Shown one piece after another: positions 1 through 5,010 of a stretch of DNA of 5,660 nucleotides; position 1 is the stretch's first letter; every line of letters starts with the position of its first letter. Below the pieces are notes generated by a model. That model had not been told where the DNA came from and ran no database searches. It worked only from the letters and a program-made list of their open reading frames with translations. The DNA is taken from NCBI GenBank assembly GCA_905214605.1, contig CAJMMY010000080.1, positions 1-5,660 on the forward strand. The letters are read 5' to 3'. The position numbers and the translations under genes were made by a program. This DNA is from an uncultured bacterium (GTDB taxonomy: Bacteria; Bacillota_A; Clostridia; Oscillospirales; Oscillospiraceae).

Positions 1-728
1 AGCGCCGTCTCTCCCGCCACTTCCGTCACATAGTCCTTGATGCCGTTTTCGTAGAGATACTGGGTGGTTTCAAACTTTCCGTCCTTCTCTACCTTCAATA
101 CAAACCGAACCCCGGCATTCACCACTGCCTGCCGGCGCAGCACATCGTGGTAATACGCTTCCGGGATATTCACATCGGTGAACACCTCAATATCCGGCTT
201 GAACCGAATGGTGGTGCCGGTCTGTTTCCGGTCGGCGGGCTCCACAATCAGCTCCTCGCCTTTTTTTCCAACAGGCTCGCCCTTCCGGAAATGCAGGTTG
301 TATTTCTTGCCGTCCCGGCGGACGGTTACGTCCATATATTCGGAAGAATACTGGGTTGCGCAAGAGCCCAAGCCGTTCAGACCCAGAGAAAACTCGTAGT
401 TTTCTCCCTCTTCATTCTGGTATTTGCCGCCGGCATACAGCTCGCAGAACACCAGTTCCCAGTTAAATCGTTTTTCATTGGGGTTCCAGTCCAGCGGGCA
501 GCCCCGGCCGTAGTCCTGCACTTCAATGGAACCATCTGCATAAGCGGTCAGGGTAATCGTATCGCCGAACCCTTCCCGGGCCTCGTCAATGGCGTTGGAC
601 AAAATTTCAAAGACTGCATGCTCGCAGCCTTCCAGACCATCGGAACCAAAAATAACCCCCGGGCGTTTCCGCACACGGTCGGCGCCTTTCAACTGTGAAA
701 TACTGTCGTTGCCGTATCTTTCTGCCAT
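1..728 (-). CDS. Type II topoisomerase subunit B (GyrB/ParE-like), N-terminal ATPase part, partial
   Basis: This is the 5' part of a gene running off the left edge; 242 residues are visible. It begins with the GHKL ATPase domain that dimerises and hydrolyses ATP to drive strand passage by gyrase or topoisomerase IV in the cytoplasm. Visible motifs are VRKRPGVIFGS (residues 19-29), the ATP/Mg2+ helix FEILSNAIDEA (40-50, with E41, N45, D48, E49), QDYGRGCP (71-78), YAGGKY (98-103) and TGTTIRFKPD (170-179). The ATP lid reads LGLNGLGSCAT (115-125) instead of the usual GGLHGVG form, and GRGCP replaces GRGIP. This suggests the divergent ParE-like paralog found in many Clostridia rather than the main gyrase. 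The ATG at 728 has a GAGGAG ribosome site 5 bases upstream (734-739). A partner A subunit would be expected downstream, outside the window. The family is secure; gyrB versus parE is not. Confidence 0.88.
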   Translation of the reverse strand, partial: MAERYGNDSISQLKGADRVRKRPGVIFGSDGLEGCEHAVFEILSNAIDEAREGFGDTITLTAYADGSIEVQDYGRGCPLDWNPNEKRFNWELVFCELYAGGKYQNEEGENYEFSLGLNGLGSCATQYSSEYMDVTVRRDGKKYNLHFRKGEPVGKKGEELIVEPADRKQTGTTIRFKPDIEVFTDVNIPEAYYHDVLRRQAVVNAGVRFVLKVEKDGKFETTQYLYENGIKDYVTEVAGETA

Positions 729-796
729 ACGTTCTCCTCTTCTTCGTGTATCGTTCTATCGTTTCTCGTTAGAAATCGCTAATAATCCAATAGGGT

Positions 797-825
797 AGTA
801 TATCTTAATCTTTGGCAAATTGCAA
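797..825 (-). promoter_or_regulatory. Sigma-A-type promoter of the topoisomerase B gene
   Basis: On the minus strand there is TTGCAA (820-825), a 17-base spacer, then TATACT (797-802). The predicted start near 790 gives a leader of about 60 bases before the ATG at 728. It lies about 25 bases beyond the U-tract of the terminator at 850-885, so the topoisomerase gene appears to have its own promoter rather than depending on read-through from the upstream RNA. Confidence 0.75.
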
Positions 826-849
826 GCCCGCCAACAGGCGGCAGACCGC

Positions 850-885
850 AAAAAAGCAGGAAGTCCGGTTTCCCGGTCTTCCTGC
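850..885 (-). terminator. Strong intrinsic terminator ending the minus-strand RNA
   Basis: On the minus strand an 8-bp stem GCAGGAAG/CTTCCTGC (878-885 with 856-863) continues, after one A-A mismatch, into CCGG/CCGG closed by a GAAA tetraloop (869-872), and is followed directly by six Ts (850-855). The U-tract exists only in this direction, so it ends a transcript from the right. No protein gene lies upstream of it on this strand, which implies a non-coding transcript. A second small hairpin, CCGCC/GGCGG (828-832 with 837-841), follows but has no U-tract. Confidence 0.88.
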
Positions 886-1105
886 CGAATCTGCGGACAC
901 CGCATCAAGCGCAGCCCCCGCCCGTTGCAGCGGGGGGTACATTTCCCGGCTGCTCCTTGACTTCATCGGTCCGCGCTCCGCCGCATCCGGCGGATTCCAT
1001 CACAGCTGCCGGGTTCCCTTTTCCCAGGTGCAGCCGTCCGAAACGGCAGGCGGTTTTCCGTTGCGCCGCCCCGCTCCGTTTCCGCGTTCGATTCATCGTC
1101 CGGGT
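850..1105 (-). ncRNA. Candidate structured non-coding RNA, family not identified
   Basis: The stretch is GC-rich, has no plausible protein gene and ends in the terminator at 850-885. Read on the minus strand it folds into several helices. A long nested arm is formed by 969-974 with 893-898, 956-960 with 905-909, and 948-953 with 911-916, capped by a C-run/G-run hairpin near 915-936. There is a perfect 7-bp hairpin with a GATG loop (977-983 with 988-994), a 5-bp hairpin (1033-1037 with 1043-1047) and a 5-bp hairpin (1049-1053 with 1066-1070). A possible closing helix pairs GAATC at 1090-1094 with GATTC at 887-891. The 5' end near 1105 is only an estimate; I found no clean sigma-A promoter for it. 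I do not see the hallmark motifs of RNase P, tmRNA or SRP RNA. It could be an independent RNA or a terminated leader. The folds were found by eye. Confidence 0.55.
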
Positions 1106-1119
1106 TTAGTATTTCCCGG
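1100..1119. repeat. Short inverted repeat at the presumed 5' end of the non-coding RNA
   Basis: CCGGG (1100-1104) and CCCGG (1115-1119) flank a 10-base AT-rich centre, TTTAGTATTT. The 20-base element sits just upstream of the folded RNA region and about 17 bases from the -35 box of the divergent plus-strand promoter. It could be an operator between the two transcripts or the first hairpin of the RNA; the sequence does not decide this. Confidence 0.4.
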
Positions 1120-1135
1120 GATTTTCAAAAAATGA

Positions 1136-1164
1136 TTGCAATTTTCGGAAACATTGTTTATTTT
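1136..1164 (+). promoter_or_regulatory. Sigma-A-type promoter of the DUF2508-bofA unit
   Basis: TTGCAA (1136-1141), a 17-base spacer and TATTTT (1159-1164) form a plausible vegetative promoter. The predicted start near 1171 gives a leader of about 40 bases before the ATG at 1213. Nothing in it resembles the sporulation sigma-E or sigma-K consensus. Confidence 0.6.
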
Positions 1165-1199
1165 AGTTAGACGGTGAATAGAATATACGGAAAAGCCTC

Positions 1200-1205
1200 A
1201 GGAGG
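1200..1205 (+). promoter_or_regulatory. Ribosome binding site that fixes the DUF2508 start
   Basis: AGGAGG at 1200-1205 stands 7 bases before the ATG at 1213. The in-frame upstream GTG at 1174 has no such site and lies almost at the predicted transcription start, so the shorter 73-residue protein is preferred. Confidence 0.8.
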
Positions 1206-1212
1206 GTTTTTC

Positions 1213-1434
1213 ATGTTCGAGAAACGGAAAGCAAAAGCCGCCCGGCAGCGGGAGCTGCAAGCTCTGCAAAGCGAGATTCAGACCCTGCACAGCGACTTAG
1301 ACGAACTCTATTCCCGCTTTGACCGGGTGACGGAGCCATCTCAGGTTGACGCCTGCATTTATGAGATGAACGCCCTGCGGTCAAAATACGATTATGCCGT
1401 CAAATGTCTGAAAGCATGGGACGGCGGTTCTTGA
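1213..1434 (+). CDS. DUF2508 (YaaL-like) small protein
   Basis: A 73-residue charged protein, matching the usual length of about 70-75 for DUF2508. It has a basic N-terminus (EKRKAKAARQR, residues 3-13), then a heptad-like helix at about 14-35 rich in L, E and Q that could form a coiled coil. The family-like segment FDRVTEPSQVDACIYEMN (36-53) follows, then a helix with SKYDYAVKCLK (57-67). There is no signal peptide or membrane segment, so it is probably cytosolic. The biochemical role of the family is unknown. The strongest support is context: in Bacillus subtilis yaaL lies directly before bofA, and here a BofA gene starts 17 bases downstream. Start choice: see the AGGAGG site at 1200-1205. 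I infer assignment from pattern and synteny, not from a database search. Confidence 0.82.
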   Translation: MFEKRKAKAARQRELQALQSEIQTLHSDLDELYSRFDRVTEPSQVDACIYEMNALRSKYDYAVKCLKAWDGGS

Positions 1435-1451
1435 AAGGACGGATACATATC

Positions 1452-1706
1452 ATGGAATGGATTGGAATTGCCATTCTGGCTGTGATTGCAGTGGTACTGG
1501 TACTGCGGCTGCTCAGTGCGCCTCTGCGTCTGGCAGTCAAGCTGCTGATTAACGCACTGGTGGGCTTTGCCGTGCTGTTTTTGCTGAATTTTGCCGGAGG
1601 ATTTGTGGGACTGTCTCTGGGAATCAACTGGCTCAATGCCATTGTGGTGGGCATCTTCGGTGCCCCGGGCGTGGTTCTGCTGCTGCTTTTAAAATATCTG
1701 CTGTAA
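1452..1706 (+). CDS. bofA: BofA-family inhibitor of pro-sigma-K processing
   Basis: An 84-residue, very hydrophobic protein close to the 87 residues of B. subtilis BofA. In sporulating Firmicutes BofA sits in the mother-cell membrane around the forespore and, with SpoIVFA, holds the intramembrane protease SpoIVFB inactive so that pro-sigma-K is not cleaved too early. Visible here are a membrane segment at about 4-21, a second at about 31-47, and the conserved C-terminal half: LLNFAGG (44-50), GINWLNAIVVGIFGAPG (57-73) and a hydrophobic end. From memory of the B. subtilis protein, N46 and N59 match the important Asn48 and Asn61, while Thr64 is Asn62 here. The ATG at 1452 is chosen over the in-frame ATG at 1404, which would overlap DUF2508. 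AAAGGA upstream (1434-1439) is somewhat distant. BofA also occurs in non-sporulating Clostridia, so its presence does not prove sporulation. Confidence 0.9.
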   Translation: MEWIGIAILAVIAVVLVLRLLSAPLRLAVKLLINALVGFAVLFLLNFAGGFVGLSLGINWLNAIVVGIFGAPGVVLLLLLKYLL

Positions 1707-1711
1707 TCCGA

Positions 1712-1753
1712 AAACGGACCGTTTTCCTGCTTTTGCAAGAGAACGGTCCGTTT
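1712..1753. terminator. Shared hairpin terminator between convergent units
   Basis: A 12-bp perfect inverted repeat (AAACGGACCGTT at 1712-1723 with 1742-1753) extends inward through further pairs to a TTTT loop. It starts 5 bases after the bofA stop and ends one base before the stop of the minus-strand repair gene at 1755. The ends supply short T-runs in both directions (TTTCTT on plus, TTTT on minus). It probably serves both strands, though neither U-tract is long. Confidence 0.78.
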
Positions 1754-1754
1754 C

Positions 1755-2435
1755 TTATGTTCGTTTCAAGGTTTTCAGATAGGCTTTCGTTTCCGGCGCA
1801 ATGCGATGACTCTCCACCGCTTTCTGAATGGCTTTGTTATGGGTCCAGAGCGTCAGCCGATGCTCCTGCAAATAGGGCAGCGCCGCGTCATATTGTTTCA
1901 CCAATGCCTCGGCAAACAGCCATGCCGCCGCCATATTGACGTAATAGTCTTCCGAAGAAATCACCGCCAGTTCCAAAATCTCCGGGGTGAAATGCTCGTC
2001 CAGAAACTGCCGCAGCAGGGTCACCAGACCATACCGCACGGTGTAGGTTTCCCCGGATTGCACCCACGTCCGGCATTTTCCCAACACTTCCTCCGGGTGT
2101 TTTCGAAATACCTTGGGCGCAAACAGGTCGCACACCGCCCAGTTATCCACATAGGGCAAAAAACGCTCCGTTTCCGCCATGCAGGTCGGGTAGTCCTTGA
2201 TCTGTTCGATGAGAAACCCATGGAGACAGTTCTCCTCGTAGTACGTATGGGGCAAATCTGTCAGAAATTCGGAGAGCTCCGGCTCGTTCTTCAGCTGCTT
2301 GGCATAGGCGCGCAATTGTGGCACCCGCACACCGATAACCCGCTCCTTTTCCACCGTGGGCATCAGCCGGCTGTGAAACTCCCGGTACTGCAAATCCTGC
2401 CGTTCCATCAGCCCGGTGCGGATTTCCTCGGTCAT
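1755..2435 (-). CDS. AlkD-like DNA alkylation repair protein
   Basis: A 226-residue cytosolic protein of the DNA alkylation repair (AlkD, HEAT-like repeat) family, typical in length. Characterised AlkD enzymes are DNA glycosylases removing N3- and N7-alkylated purines without flipping the base. Family-like segments are GVRVPQLRAYAKQL (35-48), YVDNWAVCDLFAPKVF (95-110, Trp99 and Asp103 in the place of the catalytic-region Trp and Asp), TVRYGLVTLL (132-141), EDYYVNMAAAWLFAEAL (162-178) and THNKAIQKAVESHRI (198-212). The whole protein is helical repeats with no signal peptide. Its ATG at 2435 overlaps the murF stop by one base (TGATG); a GTG at 2438 gives a four-base overlap and one extra residue, and a GGAGG site inside the murF end serves either. 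It is the last gene of the ddl-murF unit. Substrate range cannot be read from the sequence, and some relatives lack known activity. Confidence 0.88.
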   Translation of the reverse strand: MTEEIRTGLMERQDLQYREFHSRLMPTVEKERVIGVRVPQLRAYAKQLKNEPELSEFLTDLPHTYYEENCLHGFLIEQIKDYPTCMAETERFLPYVDNWAVCDLFAPKVFRKHPEEVLGKCRTWVQSGETYTVRYGLVTLLRQFLDEHFTPEILELAVISSEDYYVNMAAAWLFAEALVKQYDAALPYLQEHRLTLWTHNKAIQKAVESHRIAPETKAYLKTLKRT

Positions 2436-3796
2436 CACTTCAGATCCTCCAGTGCCTCTACCACCTGCTCCAAATGCAGACCGTGGGAGGCTTTTACCAG
2501 AACCTTCATGCCCGGCTCCACCAATTGGGGCAGCGCGGCAATGAGCTCTTCCTTGGTATCAAATGCGGTCACGGCTGCGCCGTTTTCTTTTGCCGCTGCC
2601 CCAATGTCCCGGCCCAGCATGCCGCAGGTAATCACCCGCTCCAAGCCGGAATGGGCCGCTTTTTCTCCCATTGCCCGGTGCATTTCCACGGAATCGGGGC
2701 CCAACTCATACATATCCCCCAGAATGGCAGCTTTTTTGCCTTCCAGCATCGCCAGAGATTCCAACGCAGCGCCCATAGAATCGGGGTTGGCATTATAGCA
2801 ATCGTTGATGACGGTGAGGTATCCGGTGTCCGTCACATTCGCCCGGCCGCCCACCGGCTGATACGCCCCGATGCCTGCAATGATGTCTTTGTCGCTCATG
2901 CCGAAATTCATAGCCACGGCGGCAGCGCCCAACGCGGCGGTCACCATCTGTTTGCCGTAAGCGTGAATCTCCACCGGGATACGGCGGTCACCGCAGACAA
3001 TGTCGCAAATCGTACCGTCCATGCCGTTCAGCCGCACATTTTCTGCATGAACCATGTTCTCTTCCGTTGTGCCGAAAGTCACGATTCCTAACAAGCTCTG
3101 ATAATGCGCCAGCAAATCATCGTCTCCGTTGAGATACAGCGTTCCCGTAGCGGGCATATAATGCAGATGCTCGGTTTTGGCTTTCAAAACGCCGTTCCGG
3201 TCATGGAGCGCCTCCAAATGGGAGTGTCCGATGACGGTGTACACCATATCCGTGGGCCGAACGATTTTGCCCAGCTGCTCCATCTCACCGAAGTGAGAAA
3301 TTCCCATTTCCACCACAGCCACCTGATGCTCCGGCTGAATCCGGGAAACGGTCATGGGAACGCCCAAATCGTTGTTGAAGTTCTTCTCCGTTTTCAGTAC
3401 CCGATACCGGGCGACCAGTACGGCGGCCACCATTTCCTTCATCGTGGTTTTTCCCACGCTGCCGGTAATGCCAATCACGGGAATCCGCAGGGTTTTCCGA
3501 TAGGCCTCGGCAATATCCGCCATGGCTTTTGCCACATCCGGCACCACCACGCAAGGTCCGGCAACACCCTCGGGCACATGAGTCACCAACGCACCGGCAG
3601 CGCCGGCTGCCAACGCTTTTTCCACAAATGCGTGACCGTCCACCTTTTCCCCGGGCAGGGCGGCAAAGAGATTTCTCTCTGTAATCAACCGGCTGTCAAT
3701 GACCAATTCATTGGGCTGCAAGGCTTTTCCGCCCTCCGGACCGGCATACGCACCGCCGCAGAGCGCCGCAATCTGTTCTAACGTCAATCCTGTCAT
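2435..3796 (-). CDS. murF: UDP-N-acetylmuramoyl-tripeptide--D-alanyl-D-alanine ligase
   Basis: MurF catalyses the last cytoplasmic step of the muropeptide: ATP-dependent joining of D-Ala-D-Ala to UDP-MurNAc-tripeptide. The 453 residues match the family length and three-domain plan. The N-terminal substrate domain occupies about 1-100 with DSR at 34-36. The central ATPase has the P-loop GITGSVGKTT (109-118), NNDLGVP (141-147), VVEMG (161-165), IGHSHLE (189-195) and KAKTE (205-209). The C-terminal domain begins near 318 with GRANVTDTG, followed by NDCYNANPDSM (331-341), GDMYELG (360-366) and VKASHGLHLEQVV (434-446), where the more common Arg of the last motif is His. The ATG at 3796 overlaps the ddl stop by four bases (ATGA), indicating translational coupling with the enzyme that makes its dipeptide substrate. 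Confidence 0.97.
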   Translation of the reverse strand: MTGLTLEQIAALCGGAYAGPEGGKALQPNELVIDSRLITERNLFAALPGEKVDGHAFVEKALAAGAAGALVTHVPEGVAGPCVVVPDVAKAMADIAEAYRKTLRIPVIGITGSVGKTTMKEMVAAVLVARYRVLKTEKNFNNDLGVPMTVSRIQPEHQVAVVEMGISHFGEMEQLGKIVRPTDMVYTVIGHSHLEALHDRNGVLKAKTEHLHYMPATGTLYLNGDDDLLAHYQSLLGIVTFGTTEENMVHAENVRLNGMDGTICDIVCGDRRIPVEIHAYGKQMVTAALGAAAVAMNFGMSDKDIIAGIGAYQPVGGRANVTDTGYLTVINDCYNANPDSMGAALESLAMLEGKKAAILGDMYELGPDSVEMHRAMGEKAAHSGLERVITCGMLGRDIGAAAKENGAAVTAFDTKEELIAALPQLVEPGMKVLVKASHGLHLEQVVEALEDLK

Positions 3797-4836
3797 TTCT
3801 CGTATTTCTCCAAAGATACCTGAATGATTTTATCGCACAGCTCTCCGAAGTTCATACCCTCCGCCGCAGCCATCTGGGGAATCAGACTGGTGGGCGTCAT
3901 GCCGGGCAGAGTATTGGCCTCCAGACAGTACAGCGTATGTGCCTCATCGTCTGCCATGATGAAATCAATGCGGCAGTATGCGTCAATCATCAGCGCTTGG
4001 GTGACTTTCTCCGCCAGACGCTGAATCCGCTGCGTATCCTCATCGGAAATCGGTGCCGGGCAAATTTCATCTGCCAGACCGGCCTGATACTTGGTTTTGT
4101 AGTCGTAAAATCCCTGCTTGGGAATGATTTCAATCACGGGCATTGCCTTGCCGTCCAAAACGCCGACCTGCAATTCCCGACCCTTGATGTATTTTTCCAC
4201 AATGACCTCATTCTCATAGCGGAATGCGGTTTCCAATGCCTGCGCATATTCCTCCCGGCTGTATACCACGGAGGTGCCCACGGAAGAGCCGCCGGAGCAG
4301 GGCTTTACCACGCAGGGGAATCCGATTTCCTCATAGGGTGTTTTGCCCTTTTTCAAGGTTACGGCAGGCGCCGTGGGGATATCATTCTCCCGGAAAATCA
4401 TTTTGGACAGACCCTTGTTCATGGCAATGGCGCTGCCCAGATAACCGGAGCCGGTGTACTTAATGCCGGCAATATCCAGCGCTGCCTGCAGCTTTCCGTT
4501 TTCGCCCTCTTCGCCGTGGAGCGCCAGGAAGGTAATGTCTGCCGCGTTGCAGATTTCCAACACATTGTCGCCCATGAGAGAATTGTTTGCCTGATGGCGC
4601 ATGGCCTTCACGGTTTCCAAATCCGGGGTATCTGCCAGCACCTTGTACTGCGCGTCTTCCCGGGAACGGGTAAACAGCTCTTTCGGGTCGTCATACGATT
4701 CCTCGCAGCCAAAATATAAATCCATCAGCACCACGTTGTGTCCACGCTCCCGCAGCGCCCGGGCAACGCCGGAGCCGCTGGTCAGAGAAACGTCCCGCTC
4801 ATTGGAGATGCCGCCGCACAAAACAACGATATTCAT
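3793..4836 (-). CDS. ddl: D-alanine--D-alanine ligase
   Basis: Ddl is an ATP-grasp enzyme that makes the D-Ala-D-Ala dipeptide for peptidoglycan. In 347 residues it shows the N-terminal GGISNERDVSLTSG (8-21), ALHGEEGENGKLQ (105-117), the P-loop-like VVKPCSGGSSVGTS (176-189), FYDYKTKY (243-250), YCRIDF (287-292) and LEANTLPGMTPTSLIP (305-320) with metal ligands E306 and N308. The Tyr in the YDYKTKY loop fits D-Ala-D-Ala rather than the D-lactate ligases of vancomycin resistance. Asp15 stands where E. coli DdlB has Glu15, which helps bind the first D-Ala. About 30-40 extra residues lie between the first strands and the ALHG motif (about 42-95). The ATG at 4836 has GGAGG nine bases upstream (4846-4850). 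It is the first gene of the unit and is read from the promoter at 4897-4925. Confidence 0.96.
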   Translation of the reverse strand: MNIVVLCGGISNERDVSLTSGSGVARALRERGHNVVLMDLYFGCEESYDDPKELFTRSREDAQYKVLADTPDLETVKAMRHQANNSLMGDNVLEICNAADITFLALHGEEGENGKLQAALDIAGIKYTGSGYLGSAIAMNKGLSKMIFRENDIPTAPAVTLKKGKTPYEEIGFPCVVKPCSGGSSVGTSVVYSREEYAQALETAFRYENEVIVEKYIKGRELQVGVLDGKAMPVIEIIPKQGFYDYKTKYQAGLADEICPAPISDEDTQRIQRLAEKVTQALMIDAYCRIDFIMADDEAHTLYCLEANTLPGMTPTSLIPQMAAAEGMNFGELCDKIIQVSLEKYEK

Positions 4837-4896
4837 AATCTGTTTCCTCCAGAAAATTCATTCTGATTCAGAGCCTTTCGCTCCGTAAACAGAGAC

Positions 4897-4925
4897 ATTT
4901 TACCACACCGTCCCCACAGTATCAA
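4897..4925 (-). promoter_or_regulatory. Sigma-A-type promoter of the ddl-murF-repair unit
   Basis: On the minus strand TTGATA (4920-4925), a 17-base spacer and TAAAAT (4897-4902), with an extended TGG just before the -10 box. The predicted start near 4890 gives a leader of about 54 bases. No other convincing promoter is seen between the three overlapping genes. Confidence 0.75.
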
Positions 4926-4954
4926 ATAATTTCTCCGTTCTTCGGAAAAATATC

Positions 4955-4983
4955 GTGCAACAGCCGGGGTTCTATGGTATACT
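4955..4983 (+). promoter_or_regulatory. Promoter of the exonuclease gene
   Basis: A near-consensus TATACT (4978-4983) with an extended TGG before it, and a weak -35, GTGCAA (4955-4960), at a 17-base spacing. The predicted start is near 4990, about 20 bases before the ATG at 5011. It is back to back with the ddl promoter, about 30 bases apart between -35 boxes. Confidence 0.65.
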
Positions 4984-4995
4984 GATACCCGCATG

Positions 4996-5001
4996 AAAGG
5001 A
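4996..5001 (+). promoter_or_regulatory. Ribosome binding site that decides the exonuclease start
   Basis: AAAGGA lies 9 bases before the ATG at 5011. A second in-frame ATG at 4993 would overlap this site, has no ribosome site of its own and would begin almost at the predicted transcript start, so 5011 is preferred. Confidence 0.65.
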
Positions 5002-5010
5002 CTGAATCGG

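Noticed and set aside
147..698. A 183-codon plus-strand open frame opposite the topoisomerase gene
   Set aside because: It is a shadow of the GHKL ATPase coding strand and has no ribosome site or family signature.
935..975. Possible SRP RNA helix 8 (GTCAAGGAGCAGCC resembles GTCAGG...GGAAGCAGCC)
   Set aside because: The conserved tetraloop and asymmetric loop of SRP RNA are absent; only short words coincide.
930..1030. Cobalamin-riboswitch-like words (AAAGGGAA, CTGTGA, AGTCAAGGAG) on the minus strand
   Set aside because: The words come in the right order, but the GGTG-A-CC segment of the core between the first two is missing, the B12-box match is imperfect, and no B12 synthesis or transport gene follows the terminator.
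905..1096. A 63-codon minus-strand reading frame and a 107-codon plus-strand frame (812-1135) in the GC-rich block
   Set aside because: Neither has a ribosome site, recognisable domain or normal composition; the plus frame is rich in R, P, S and A as expected of noise in GC-rich DNA. The block is better explained by RNA hairpins and a terminator.
2474..3781. Long plus-strand open frames opposite murF (2474-3091 and 3104-3781) and opposite ddl (3937-4719)
   Set aside because: They are antisense shadows, rich in H, Q and G, without ribosome sites; the minus-strand proteins have full family motifs.
3793..4836. Vancomycin-resistance type D-Ala-D-Lac ligase
   Set aside because: The YDYKTKY loop carries the Tyr typical of D-Ala-D-Ala ligases, the gene adjoins murF, and no vanH or vanX gene is present.
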